A DNA stretch of 64,000 bases from Orientallactaga sibirica. Its lineage: Eukaryota; Chordata; Mammalia; Rodentia; Dipodidae. The stretch covers positions 1,240,001 to 1,304,000 of the forward strand of contig JAEOAD010000240.1 of NCBI GenBank assembly GCA_036365145.1. The letters are read 5' to 3'. The position numbers and the translations under genes were made by a program. Positions 35,866-47,879 of this stretch are shown piece after piece; positions within the stretch are counted from its first letter, which is position 1, and every line of letters starts with the position of its first letter. The notes under the pieces were generated by a model. The model made no database searches. It saw nothing but the letters and a program-made list of their open reading frames with translations, and had not been told where the DNA came from.

Positions 35866-36317
35866 TGTAAGGTTAGTGAAAGACCAAGACCATGTAGGAC
35901 CCCTCTGAGTCAGGAAGAGCTTTTTATTGGGGACTGTGCTGCTGTGCTGTCTCACTGTAGGAGAAAGAGCAGGTGGCTTGAGTCTATATGGTTTGGATTT
36001 TTACAGAGTTTTATTTTTGGACGGGAAATACAGAAAACAAAAGGACTGAGGAATTCAGGGGACAGCAGGGACCAAATGGAGAAACTTATTAATCAGGGAA
36101 GACAGGGACCAAACTGAGAAGGTAATAAATTAGAGAATGCATTGCCATCATAAGAAGAGCCAGGTTGTCTCTAGAATAAGATCAGCAGGAAACTGGCCAA
36201 GGGCATTGTTTGGTCAGGAGAGTAAGGATGAGGCAATGAAAACATCTAAAGTTGCATCAATCAGGCTGCTATAATCTTGACTCCATTCTGAGACTCTTGT
36301 CCTGTCTAACTATGACA
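35866..36317 (-). repeat. 5' LTR of the antisense class I ERV
   Basis: Minus strand TGTCATAGTTAGACAGG... to ...CTTACA, 452 bp; complement of an AATAAA signal in CAATAAAAAGC at 35920-35930. The right side is bounded by a (TC)n run from 36318. Confidence 0.7.
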
Positions 36318-37097
36318 ATCTCTCTCTCTCTCTCTTTGTGTGTGTGAGAGAGATCTTAATCTGATGTTAAGTTTGCTTCAGAAACTTAACAGTTTCTGTT
36401 CAAATTAAGCAATAATTGGCCTTTTAGAATGGTTTCCAGCCCATCCTCAAGTTTCCACTGGTTTCCTTGTGCCTCTTGTTTTTCCTTGAAGATTTCTTAC
36501 ATGATTTGCTTTCCTAGAGAAATCTACCTATGATCCACAGCTATGTGATGATATGGGGACTCTGTTCTCTCCTGTGTGGTCCTTCCTTTACCCCTCATGA
36601 ACAGTGGTCACACAGATTGTTCTTTATGCCTCCAGGTAGAATCAACAGGATCTGTTCATCAACTAACTCTATGCCTTCCCATAGGGCATTCAGGCCTCTT
36701 ACACATGTTAGAGTCTTCCCAAAGAAAAAGAAAAAGTAAAACTAAAATCTTCAGAAAAAGACATCTCTTTGTGTTTTCATGTTGTTTGTCATGTCTAATG
36801 CTGGCCAGTCATGTCATGTCATATGTTCTCTGTTTCATGTGGTTTTGGTCTTTATGTGTGACTAAATTAATGGTCATTAATTGTTCCAGTGCTTATGGTC
36901 ATTAAGTGTTCAATGTTCATAAAACATCATAAAAAGATTTATGATATATTTCTGACTTTATGTTTGTACATGCTTACCATAACTATAGACATGTTTTTGT
37001 ACCAGGGTTTGATCATGCTTCTAACAATGGCCTCTGAACATTATTATTATATTATTTATATTATATATTATATTATATTATATTATATATTATTATA
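36318..37097. other. Intervening DNA, no gene
   Basis: (TC)n/(TG)n at 36318-36346, then non-repetitive-looking sequence. 37040-37098 is a TTATA-type simple repeat. Frames at 36530-36905 have no recognisable similarity. Confidence 0.5.
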
Positions 37098-37735
37098 ACT
37101 TAAATCTTTAGAGAAGTGATTAATTTGGGTTTACTGACAAATCGCAAACATGTTGATATAATCAATGTATCTATAAAAATGTATGAATGCTCTTAAGACT
37201 TTCAGTGAAGCAATAAATATTGCACTTCCCTCTTCTGAAACTGCACCAATAAGATTTCTTTATGGTAGCTAATAGATGACAAATATTCTGTAACAATTTA
37301 CAACTAAAGTTAAACAAATAAGAACTGCCTCCCCCTTTTTTTATCAAGGTAGGGCTTCACTCTAGCTCAGGCTGACCTGCAATTCACTATGTAATCTCAG
37401 GGTGGCCTTGAACTCATGGCAATCCTCCTACCTCTGCCTCCCAAGTGCTGGGATTAAAGGCATGCGACCCCATGGCCCTTTTGTGACAATATATAATTAT
37501 CTTATCTTGGCAGAAAGGAACCTGTCTTATTTGACAGAAAGGAATGTCTTAACCCTCATAGATAATAAATCTTTTTTTCTCCACAGACACAGGAGCATTC
37601 AAACAAAATATTGTAAAGGTTGTAGAACTCCAACACAATCAGTGTTTGGAAACTCCATGCGTGACACTTTGGTGGAGGCTCTCTCCCTCTGTCTGAATTG
37701 GGTTCTGCCGAAGAGTGTGTTCAGTTAAGATGTTT
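37098..37735 (+). repeat. Diverged LTR related to the ERV-A LTR
   Basis: Parallels 43007-43300 and 58574-59340: GTGAAGCAATAAATATTGCACTTCCCTC (37206 on), GGTAGCTAA, TATTTGACAGAA, and the GGCTCTCTCCCTCTGTCTGAA end. Interrupted by a B1 at 37335-37478. Confidence 0.7.
37335..37478 (-). mobile_element. B1-like SINE
   Basis: TTTTTTATCAAGGTAGGGC to GCATGCGACCCCATGGCCC; old copy inside the LTR. Confidence 0.88.
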
Positions 37736-38313
37736 TCAGTTCAGATAAAATAAGTTAACATAAAAAGTTGTTTCTCTGTACTTCTCTCACCTTAATTGTT
37801 TATCTAATTCAAACTTAACTCTCTATAATAAGTTGACAAATTTATTTATAATGTCATGCCTTATATTGAGATAGAAATTGGGATTAGAAAATTTAAAAGG
37901 CCCTGACCCAAAGTTATGTCCTGTATTGTACTAGACTTTTGTATTGGTAATGTTCCATACTGCATTGTCTTTTTTACTGACACTGTAGTTTTTGTACAAT
38001 TTCAAGGTGATAGTTTGTATTACAGCTTCTGACCTGTATCAAACATCATCTGTGTTTCTTGTTTCAAAATTTATATAAATGACCTGGACCTTTACAGTTC
38101 CACCAGTTCACCTCCATCTATCTGGGCCCTTTTTATTGGTTCTCCAAGGCCTAAATATCAACAGGAGTAGAGACCCCTCCCCCCATTTGGCTTGAAAAAG
38201 TCAGACTTAAATCTGCCATCCATCTTCCAAAAAACTTGGCATTTCTCTCCATTGATGTTAGACTTGGAAGTCATTAGAATACAGACCCAATTTTGTTTGT
38301 CCCTGGTAACATT
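37736..38313. other. AT-rich ERV-like internal DNA
   Basis: Follows the LTR at 37098-37735 and resembles no coding region; no long frame. Likely the non-coding internal part of that element. Confidence 0.4.
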
Positions 38314-38330
38314 AAAAAATAACTAGAACT

Positions 38331-39311
38331 CCAAGGAGGTCCCGGTAGCCTCCAAAACATTAAAGACCTTTGCCAAAGCCCTTGGTTTCCCTTGAGAAAC
38401 AGATAGTAAGACCCTATTGCTAAAGACATCTCTTGTCTGAGAGGCAAGGTCACTGAGAAAGCAAGCTGGTGTGGAGCAGAAAACCTTCTCCCTGTAGACC
38501 AGCCAACTGAAAGCTAGAAAAAGCTGCACTGCATGCAGCATATGGGAGACAGAAGTCATCAGCAGTGAAAACTGGACACTGAATATTCAAGTTTGGTCAG
38601 ACAGGCCCAATGACTGAACAGGTGCAATAGTGGCATGTCTACTCTTGGGGTAACCAACTGCTCCATAATTGGACTGAAGGCCTTCTCTACGGGAGGGAAT
38701 ACATACCTGGTACTGAAAAACCTAAGCAAAACTCTATGGTAGGTGAGGTCATGAGCCTTAGGGGTATAAAGCCTGCTCTTGTCTGACTAAATGTATATAT
38801 TATTCGTACCAAGCTGCCCTGAAAATACTACACTTAATGCTCATATTCACATATTAATGCTACTCTCACTTCTGGTTAGAGAAGCTTCTCTTTTCAGATG
38901 GCGATGACCACTGGGATGACCCAAAAGGCAACATAATGCTGAGAAGAAGGGATGGAGGAGTGCCCATCACAGAAACACCTCTGTCACACCCTCCAAAGCT
39001 CAGGGCCCATTGCAGAAGAGGGGGCAGATAGAATGGAAGGGCCAAAGGAAGGGTATGACTTCTTACAATGCAACTGCCCAGACAGAAATTGGCCTTGATA
39101 TCCATGATCTTGCAGTGCCTAGCAATACCTTTGCAAGACCCTCAAAATAGAAGAAAAAGATGATGACATCAAATTAAAAGAGAGACTAATGGAGAGAGGG
39201 AGGGGATATGATGGAGACTGGAGTTCTAAAGTGGAATGGGGGAGGGGAGGGAAATATCAGGTGGGTTTTTTGTATGTAAGTATAAAAGTTGTCAATAAAA
39301 AATAATAATTA
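38331..39311 (+). mobile_element. 5'-truncated L1 (3'UTR only)
   Basis: Sense L1 3'UTR ending in CAATAAAAAATAATAATT. Perfect 17-bp target duplication AAAAAATAACTAGAACT at 38314-38330 and 39312-39328. Minus-strand frames inside are shadows. Confidence 0.95.
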
Positions 39312-39328
39312 AAAAAATAACTAGAACT

Positions 39329-40298
39329 AAATATATAAAATTTTGTTGTGCATCTAAAATTAATCAAATTTTAACCTTTTTGGCCTAACATACCTTCATT
39401 AGTCCCTCTAAAGCTAAGACCATTTGATCTCTGGACCAAGTAAGTAAAAACTATAAGCCTTCTATATTAAAAACTTGTATAAAAAACACCTTTAAGCCTG
39501 ATAACTAACCTTAAAAATTAATTACTTAAACTCTATCATGTTTAAATTTAAAATTGTTTAAGATGTCTCAAATATGCTACAATACTAGTCTCTTATACTT
39601 CCTACTTTACCTAAGCCAAATCTTTATATTTCCAAAAATTCCAATTAATTCCCCATCCAAGTTAATACTTTCTTCTTCCTTACCTATCACCTCTGTTAGT
39701 ATTTTCAACCTTAGATATAATATTCAGGTCACCTGTAAATGTCATGTCATATACAAAAAATCCATACATCGATATTAACCAGATCATAATGGCTAATTGA
39801 TTTAATATGATCTAAGAGTTTCTTTCCTAATGGCTCAGGTAATTATCACTCTCCTGAAGAACCACTACCTTGCCTGTTCATAAAAGCCATGTAGAACCAC
39901 AGCATGTTGTATATACAAGGCACAAAAATCAAATGAAGGACTGAAATCTGAGGCTCTCAGAAGCCACACCTTGTGATTAGAACTTCAACGCTGGACTACA
40001 GCAATTGTGGAGAAATATATGTTACCAGTCCAGAGCCAATAATATTTTGGGCTATCTTAGCCTTTTTAATGTCCAATAATATGATTTTTCTATATGTGAC
40101 ATGATATCTCTCTGTGACTTGCTAAGATATCTGTTGCTGTAAGATAAAAACTCTCCAAGTTCTACTCCTTTCAAGTTAAACTTATCCTGTCTCTGACATG
40201 TAATTTATCCCCCTAAATGATAGGGCTCCTCCAAACTCACAGTTTAGCCTCTTATTTATCTCTAATACAACAGATGAAGTTATTCCCTTCTTGATAAC
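39329..40298. other. AT-rich ERV-like DNA, no gene
   Basis: Resembles arm 1 in the same orientation: 39700-39790 with 29550-29660 (TTAGATATAATATT, CACCTGTAAATG) and 40030-40150 with 29720-29830 (CCAGAGCCAA, CATCTCTGTGAC). Probably the same parent element. Confidence 0.55.
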
Positions 40299-42130
40299 TG
40301 CTGCAGTCGAGTTCACATTGCTGGCATAAATCACCTGATCAAGAGCAGCTTGTTTATTTTGGCTTACAGGCTTGAGGGGGAAGCCCCATGATGGCAGGGG
40401 GAAACAATGGCATGAGCAGAGGGTGGACATCATCCTCTGGCCAACATCAGGTGGACAACAGCAACAGGAGAGTATGCCAAACACTGGCAAGGGGAACCTG
40501 GCTATAATACCCATAAGCCTGCCCCCAACAATACACTGCCTCCAGGAGACATTAATTCCCAAATCTCCATCAACTGGGAACCTAGCATTCAGAACACTTA
40601 AGTTTATGGGGGAACACCTGAATCAAATCACCACATTCTGCCCCTGACCCTCATAAAGTGATAACCATAAGTGATATAAAATACATGCATTTAGTCCAAT
40701 TTTTAAAGTCCCCATAGCTTTATCAATCCCAATGATGTTCAAACATCCCTGTAATCCAAGGTTTTTTAACTGAGCCATAATACCAAAAAACAAACAAATA
40801 AACAAAACCATAATGGCACAGAATAAACATTCACACTACTAAAGATGGCATTGAGCAGAGGAAAGAAATATTCAACCAATACAAGATTTAAAACAACCAA
40901 AGCAAACATCAAACTCTGTAGCTCCAAGTCCAACAATTAACCAGTGTCAAGTCTCTAAGTTTGGTAATTCTATCTAGCAATAAGTCTCTGGAGTTCCAAT
41001 TCCACCCCTCCAGTAGGCTACTCACAGTCCTGGTAAACTTCATCTGGGCCATCAGTTCTCCTTAGCAGCCTTCTCGTGGTCCCAGCATCTCCACCAGGTC
41101 GCCAGTGCAACACATGGTCCACCTTCAAGGTTCTATTGGTTCTCCATACAGGCAACCCAGAAAACCTGCTTCACATTGCCCATAGCCATTCCCAAAACAT
41201 AAGACCATGTTGCAAATTCAATGACCCTCTCTTTCCTGCATTTTGTATGCTCCATAATACCAGGTGGGGTGCCAATTTGTTAATCCAGGGGAATATAAAG
41301 CAGACTTTGAAGAACAGGACACCCTTTCAGCATTCAGTCCCCCTTCAAATGACCACATTCTTTCTGTTGTCCCAATGCATGTCAGCTGGCCCAATTTCAG
41401 TGGTTGTAATCTCACATACAATTGCAGCTGAACAGGCAGCAGTTTTGGCCCAAAGTTTTCATTTTTCTCTGTGGTATATCCCTCTGCTCACACCAGGCCG
41501 TTTCTATGCAATGCAACCATGCACAAGTTCTCAAAAACAGGCATAACAGCCTATCACAAAAACTGCTTCTAGCCCATTCAAGGTAAAGCTCTTTCTCACT
41601 CTCACAAGCCAAACCTCACAGTCCATCACATTCAGGTCTTTCAACTCTGACCAGAATAGTCCATCAAGCTGTCCTTACCATGCTGCAAGGTGTCTCTTAG
41701 GCCAAGGCTTCAAATCCTTCCACATTCCTCTTGAAAATCAGCTCCAAAAGGCCAAAGCCACACAGTCAGATGTCTAGCAGCAAATGACACCACTCTTCAG
41801 TACCAACCTTACTGCTGCAGTCACAGAAATCACCCAACCAAGAGCAGCCTGTGGGTAAAAAGGGTTTATTTTGGATTACAGGCTCAAGGGGAAGCTGTGG
41901 AAAAAGATGGCATGAACAGAGGATGGACATCACCTCTTGGCCAACATCAGGTGGAGAATAGCAACAGGAGAGTGTGCCAAACACTGGCAAGGGGAAACTG
42001 GCTATAATACCCATAAGCCCACCCCCAACAATACACCGCCTCCAGGAGGCATTAATTCCCAAGTCTCCATTAACTTGGAGCCTAGCATTCAGAACACGTT
42101 TATGAGGGACACCTGAATCCCACCACCAGG
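40299..42130 (-). mobile_element. Full-length antisense MaLR element
   Basis: Left LTR 40299-40635, right LTR 41813-42130, about 1.18 kb internal. The internal is the complement of the 6768-8218 region: compare 40650-40800 with 8150-8200 plus 7800-7900, and 41800 with 6775. Flanks ATAAC (40294-40298) and GTAAC (42131-42135) look like a 5-bp duplication with one change. Non-coding. Confidence 0.8.
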
Positions 42131-43300
42131 GTAACCATTCTGTATTCAAAGGCCCCTCTCTAGCCTCCTATGTTTCCAGATGTGGATTTCTGTATCCAGA
42201 CAAGACACAGGCCTTAAATCTCTCCCAACACAGCTCCATTTCAGGGGGCACTTGTTTTTTGTTTAGTAAAGGAAGGAATATTTAGTGAAGCTTGCTGATC
42301 CAGGGGAAGTTCGATAATGGCAGAAGAAGTTGCCCCCTCTTAAAGGATCAAGCAAAAATAGAGAAGCCCCAAGTCAAAAAACCCTAAAGCCACACTACAC
42401 ACAAGCAGACTTAAAAATTTCATGTGGAACTCAGGTACTTTCAACATCTTTAGACTGGAATTCCAAATCCACCAGGACACCTTAAGTCTGGACCTTAAGA
42501 TCTGCCGCATGACATCTCCTCTATCCACGTGGCTACAGATCTAAATTACAAACTAATAAAACCCTGAATATATTGGAAGCCATCTATTCAAACTACAACA
42601 TTCCACCACTGACCCCAATAGATTCATAACCATCTCACATTGTAAATTGTATTGAGTCCAATTTCAAGGTCCCCATAGTCTACCAAGTTAACATAGTTCT
42701 AAAGTTCCAGGTCTCATCTGAGATTTAAGATAGTCTCTTAGCCGTGGGTCCTGTAAAATCAAACAACACATATGCTTTCAATATAATAGGCAAAAGTAAA
42801 CATTTTCAACTGCTATAAGGCATAGCAAGGAGAGACTAGAACAATTCAAACTCAACAACCATCAAGGAAACATCAATTTCTGCAATTCTAGTCCAATGTC
42901 ATAACCTGTGCCTGAGAGTCTCTGGATTTTCCAATTCTACCCCAGCACCTGGTCTGAATAGGGAGGGAGAACTTCCATTCCAGGCCAGCAGCCTCCATGG
43001 TAGTATTGAAGGAATAACACATATTTAATGTTTCTAGTTTATATTAGTTCAGATGGAGTATAATTAATGTATCTACAAGAAATGTAAATGTACCTTGGAC
43101 ATCTAGTGAAGCAATTGATGTTGCACTTCCCTCCTCTGAAACTGCAGTGGGGGAGATTCCTCTGATGGTAGCTAACAAGAATTCTGTGACTCTGAGTCTG
43201 ACCCCTTAGGACAATATATAAGTACCTTACCTCAGGAGACAGCTGCCTGTACTTAATCTTATTTGACAGAACCCTACACTTATGGATGTAAATCTCTCCC

Positions 43301-43964
43301 TGTTTGGCATTGCTAAACATAGGATGGAACTGTGAGGAAGCCGGCCTGGGCTGTTGGACATGGCCAGGGACCTTGGGCTGTGGGGGTTGCAGCTGGCCTT
43401 AATGTTGGGAACCCACTCTGGTGATGGGATGGCCCTCCCTTTTCACAAGGTTGTAGTGAACCCCATATTCACCCAGAGGAGGTATTACCAGCGGGTCCTC
43501 ACCCCATTCCAAAGCAGCCGAGCATTCCATAGTTAGGTTTTGCCCCTCTTACAGTTCCTAACCTTGTATCCAGCTGCCCAAGGGACCGTTATATGGTAGT
43601 AAACAGTCTTCCTGCAGCTGCAGCCATCCAATATGTGGCTGAAGGCTTTTCCCACCACATCTGTTATCACTCTTGCAACTTCTCCCTCACAACTTCTGCC
43701 TTCCAACACCAGCCAATTAGATAGAAACCCATAAACCTATGTATCCAATCACCTTGTGATCTACGTGTGTCTTCTCAACCTTTCTCAAATGTTTATAAAC
43801 CCACTCCCCTTTTGAATGAACGAGAGCATGTTATCCATCAGACTGTCCCCCAGCTGGTTCATTGCCTGCTGCACTAACATGCTCCAAGACCCTGCTTCCC
43901 CTCAGATCCTCCTGTGCCCAGGATGTTGGTGGCCAATGATCCCCAGGAACAGAGAGGATCCACA
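43301..43964 (+). repeat. 5' LTR of nested provirus
   Basis: Aligns with 49076-49739 throughout (GGACATGGCCAGGGACCTTG, GCAGCTGCAGCCATCCAATA, AACCTTTCTCAAATGTTTAT). TTTATAAACC near 43790 could be its TATA-like box. Confidence 0.95.
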
Positions 43965-43966
43965 GC

Positions 43967-43984
43967 TGGCACCCAACATGGGGC
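43967..43984 (+). promoter_or_regulatory. Primer-binding site, tRNA-Lys type
   Basis: TGGCACCCAACATGGGGC, two bases after the LTR; matches the tRNA-Lys1,2-type site with two changes, both at CpG positions. Confidence 0.88.
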
Positions 43985-44279
43985 TGTCTGCAAGTATGGT
44001 TAATAGGTGAGTGCCCCCTTGAATGACATCCTCCTCTTGGGGTTAACAACCCTCTGTGGTCACCTCCCCATTGAAGGCTGGCAAGTTTTGGTTTCTCCTT
44101 CCTCCATCAGAGGAAGGCAGGCTCTTCTCTCTATCAGAGAAAGACAAATTTCTCCTTTCTCCATCGGAGAGAGGCAGGTCTCTCTTTCCTCTGTGAGAGG
44201 GAATCTGTTTTCTCCTTTTCCTTCTTTACTTTTGGTTCACACCATCCCCAGCCTCCCCACCCCCTCCTTTTCCTCCCCC

Positions 44280-44510
44280 TCACTGATGATCATACCACAG
44301 CTATGCGAACTCCAAAATAACAATACAAATACATATACTCAAGGAGTTACAGCTTTTCCTGTTAATTTCAAAAGTCTCACTGATTTAGAAAACTTTTACC
44401 AACATACAGGCAAATGGTCTGAAATTTTTCACTCTGAGTGCATGGCCTTCTCTCTGCTCTATCATGCTCCCACTAACAAGGTTTGGCTTTTGCCCCAGAG
44501 TTGTAAGTAG
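44280..44510 (+). pseudogene. gag matrix-like remnant
   Basis: Plus-strand frame has SLTDLENFYQHTGKWSEI, close to the LTDLDNF...GK matrix motif of the two class I gag remnants at 32100 and 34250. The open frame starts upstream at 44007 and stops at 44510; no capsid follows. Gag would assemble the core; this piece is only part of the matrix domain. The similarity is to class I gag, although the provirus ends look class II. Confidence 0.6.
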
Positions 44511-44909
44511 AATAGAAATTTAAAATGAAAATGCATAGCTTCTGAATGAATGAATGAATGAATGAATGAATGAATATATAAAGGGAAATGATTGTCTGGA
44601 ATCTATATGAAAAGTGCACTTGAAATGAATGTGTATGCATGAGTTTGTATATGGCTCACAGCCCTAAGGCTGTAAAGTGATTTCTGTTCTGGGCAGTGCA
44701 TGCTCAGACAGGCTTTGTCTGTCTTTGTGTTTTTTCTGCAGCACCAACACAGTGGAAAATTCATTGTGGAGTAAGTCCTCCACCAAGCCCACTGTCCTAG
44801 ACTGCATGGCCAGCTTTTAATGTTGAATGGCCCCCAGAAGGAACACTGAAAATAATTAAGATCATAGGCAGGGGAAAATGCAAGATTTTCCTATTCTTAA
44901 AAAGTTTTA
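44511..44909. other. Non-coding provirus internal DNA
   Basis: Contains a (TGAA)n repeat at 44543-44577. Nothing coding recognised. Confidence 0.5.
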
Positions 44910-44910
44910 A

Positions 44911-45011
44911 GCCGGGCGTGGTGGTGCATGCCTTTAAGTTTTAAACTGGAGCTGGAGTTCAAGGATGTCTTAGGTCAGCCTTGAGACCCTACCTCGAAAA
45001 ACCAAAAAAAA
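44911..45011 (+). mobile_element. B1-like SINE with internal deletion
   Basis: Starts GCCGGGCGTGGTGGTGCATG, skips the middle, ends GACCCTACCTCGAAAAACC and poly-A. Target duplication AAAAAGTTTTAA on both sides (from 44899 and 45012). One of only two sense-strand SINE heads in the window. Confidence 0.9.
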
Positions 45012-45023
45012 AAAAAGTTTTAA

Positions 45024-45210
45024 ATTTGCCTGCAAAGCCAAAGGATACTGGTTCCATTCTCCAGGACCCACATAAACCAGATGCCAGATGCATGAGGGGC
45101 ACATGCATCTGGTGTTTGTTTGCAGTGGCTAGAGGCCCTCTCTCTCTGTCTGCCTCTCTTCTATCTCTGTGTGTGTGTGTGTGTGTGTGTTTGCAAATAA
45201 ATAAATAAAA
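45024..45210 (+). mobile_element. DIP-like SINE, 5' truncated
   Basis: Begins at TTTGCCTGCAAAGCC, ends in (GT)n at 45168-45190 and (AAATA)n. Follows the B1 directly. Confidence 0.85.
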
Positions 45211-45342
45211 ACTAAAAAAAAAAGATAGCTTCAAAATCTGTAAAAAAAATAAAATAAAATAAAATAAAATAAAAAGTATTAAACTGGCAGAATCAGAGAG
45301 CTGCCCTGTAGCCCTGAGAAAACTCCAAAACTCTCCCTAGAG

Positions 45343-45390
<48 letters not shown>

Positions 45391-46145
45391 GTCAACTAGA
45401 GTTAGACCAGAAGCTTCATGGCCAGAGATCACCCCTCCACACAGCTGCCTCCTAACACACTCTCCAGTAATGAGGTACTACTGGCTGGCAGGACTTGAAA
45501 ATGACTAAACCCAAGGCCATAGAAAGGGAGGTGAGAGAGAGATAGTGCTGTCTTGGCTATGGAAAATTCCAACACTCCAGGGCTTAGACACCGAGGAAGG
45601 GGTTAAACAATGAAAGGAGGTAAAACAAGGTGAAAGTCTCTCTGCAAGTTTTTGCAAAGGTCTCTGAGCTAAACCAATGTGAGTGGAAGCCACTCAAGTC
45701 ATAAACCCAACCACATACCTACCAGAAAAGGAGGGACTTGCAAAAAGAGTTATGCTGTCCCACTGTATTCCCCAGGGACAAAGAGTAGATCAAAAATAAT
45801 TTAAGTTCTGGGCCACTCCAGGCAGATGTACCTATAATGTGTTATTTAGTGCTTTTCCCTGAAGGGCTTGATTGGCAAATGGCCAGGTGTCCCTGGGAGT
45901 AAGAGGGAAGCTAAAACACAAATCTCATTGTTGGGCAGAGAGACAAGACACAGATCTCTCTGGTGTTTATGCTGCCCCAGGAAAACCCCTAATGGCTGCA
46001 GGCACAAGGAATCTCAGAATCCTGGCCAAGTTGCTGTGAATAGATGGGGACTTCTTATAAGAATTTGCAACTGTTTTAAATTTACTATATCTCTTTATGC
46101 TTCTGTGGGACTACTAACAGAAAAACAGTCTCAAGATTTATGTTT
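45211..46145. other. Non-coding DNA with simple repeats
   Basis: (AAAAT)n at 45247-45275 and (AC)n at 45347-45388. The remainder has no recognised repeat or protein; frames at 45505 and 45868 are not similar to anything I know. Confidence 0.5.
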
Positions 46146-46162
46146 AAATTTAGATGTGCTCA

Positions 46163-46432
46163 GGCTGGAGAGATGGCTTAGCAGTTAAGGCGCCTGCTTC
46201 CTAAGCCCAAGAACCTGGTTCCAATCTCCAGGTCCCACGTTTAGCCAGATGCAAAGTGACACAAGGGCACAATGCCACACTTGACCACAAGGGGGCACAC
46301 ACATCTGGATTTCATTCACAGCAGCTGAGAGACTGCTGGTGCACCCATCTCTATCTCTTCCCTCTCCTTCACTGTCTGTCTTTCTCTGTGTCTCTCTCCA
46401 AAAATAAATAAAATAATTAAAAAATTAAAAAA
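46163..46432 (+). mobile_element. DIP-like SINE, full length, sense
   Basis: GGCTGGAGAGATGGCTTAGC head, body, pyrimidine tract and A-rich tail. Perfect 17-bp target duplication AAATTTAGATGTGCTCA at 46146-46162 and 46433-46449. The head contains an RNA polymerase III A-box-like GGCTTAGCAGTTAAGG and a GGTTCCAATCTCC B-box-like motif. Confidence 0.97.
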
Positions 46433-46449
46433 AAATTTAGATGTGCTCA

Positions 46450-46876
46450 ATACTAAATTTATAAGAAAATTTCTAATGATGTTTAAATCTGCTTTCATAT
46501 TTTAAAAATGTGTTTCAGAAAAGTTATAAGAAACAAAGTTCTAAAATTAATAAATGATAAAATCTATATGTTTATTCTAGATAAATGGTGTAAGTCAAGT
46601 GTGTTCTACTCTTTTATAAAAAATTATTTCAAATGGCCTTTTATTAAAAGTCTTATGGTAAGAACAATGAAGGTTTTTGATGGTAATTATGAGATGAACT
46701 GACTGAAGAGGATAAACTGGAGAGGAAACTTTAAATGTTGGAAATGTTTGATGAAAAAGATTGTTACAGAATGGTTACATAGATTATAAAGTAAAAGTAT
46801 GTAGATGAAGATATAAATAAAGTATGTAGATGAAGATATGAGTAAAGTATGTGGATGAAGGTATGAGTAAGCTTAA
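46450..46876. other. AT-rich non-coding DNA
   Basis: Includes an imperfect tandem repeat of AAAGTATGTAGATGAAGATATGA type at 46792-46868. Nothing coding. Confidence 0.5.
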
Positions 46877-46889
46877 ACAGAAGGTTAAA

Positions 46890-47404
46890 GCTGCCCTGAA
46901 AGCACTACTCTTAATGTTCATATTCACAAATTAATGCAACTCTCACTTCTGGTTAAAGAAGCTTCTCTTTTCAGATGGTGATGACCACTGGGATGACCCA
47001 AAAGGCAACATAGTGCTGAGAAGAAGGGATGGAGGAGTGCCTAGCACTGAAACATCTCTGTCACACCCTGCAAGGCTCAGGGCCCATTGCAGAAGAGGGG
47101 GTGGATAGAATGGAAGAGCCAAAGGAAGGGTATGACTTCTTACAATGCAACAGTCCAGACAGAAATTGGTCTCGATATCCATGACCTTGCAGTGCCTAGC
47201 AATACTTTCGCAAGACCCTCATAATAGAAGAAAAAGATGATGACATCATATTAAAAGAGAGACTAATGGAGAGAGGGAGGGGATATGATGGAGATTGGAG
47301 TTCTAAAGTGGAATGGGGGAGGGGAGGGAAATATTGTGCATTTTTTGTATGTAAGTTTAGAAGTTGTCAATAAAATAAATAAATTAATTAATTAATTAAA
47401 AACA
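46890..47404 (+). mobile_element. 5'-truncated L1 (3'UTR only)
   Basis: Parallel to 38815-39311, ending CAATAAAATAAATAAATT. Target duplication ACAGAAGGTTAAA at 46877-46889 and 47405-47417. Confidence 0.94.
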
Positions 47405-47417
47405 ACAGAAGGTTAAA

Positions 47418-47860
47418 AACAAAGCACTTTATCAGATTACAGACTTCTTGAGATATAAAATGATTATTAACCTAGGGCTTACATCAGACTAACAGAGTTT
47501 GATCCTGGTTTGTAGCAGGATGCTATGACATTTAGGTTGTAAACTTAACCTTAACTCATCGATGCTACTCTGGTCATAATTGTCATGAAAGACTGAATTT
47601 AGAGTACCCAACCAACTTATCTATGTTTCTCGATTTGTCAATGTTTTAACTAAATCTTACAATTAAAATTGACTCATTAATATTTAATTCTCTCCTAAGG
47701 TTATTATATCTAAAACCCTGCCTCAAAAAAAATCTCAGAAAAATTATCTACTCTCTTTTTTCATATTTTACAAGGTAAATAGACTACATTTGGAGACACT
47801 GACAGTATTTGTGTTGTCAACCTGCTCCCCCCCCACCCCCGCCGGCTCACTTTCTCATTC
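47418..47860. other. AT-rich DNA between L1 and env
   Basis: 47455-47640 resembles 53990-54150 in ERV-A (ATGACATTTAGGTTGTAAA vs ATGGTATCCAGGTTGTAAA). The two nested ERVs therefore share non-coding internal sequence. Confidence 0.5.
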
Positions 47861-47879
47861 GTATGGCTAGACAAGACCC

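Larger units (their letters stand above)
32465..36317 (-). mobile_element. Class I ERV, antisense, tRNA-His-like
   Basis: Read on the minus strand: LTR 36317-35866, primer site 35863-35846, leader with a B1 each at 34918 and 34374, gag pieces 34265-33167, then integrase 33166-32465. Protease, reverse transcriptase and RNase H are missing: capsid is followed almost at once by integrase. No 3' LTR is found on the left, where sense-strand gag of another element begins. Confidence 0.8.

Noticed and set aside
46163..46432. tRNA gene
   Set aside because: The tRNA-like head belongs to a SINE with tail and target duplications; no cloverleaf is preserved.
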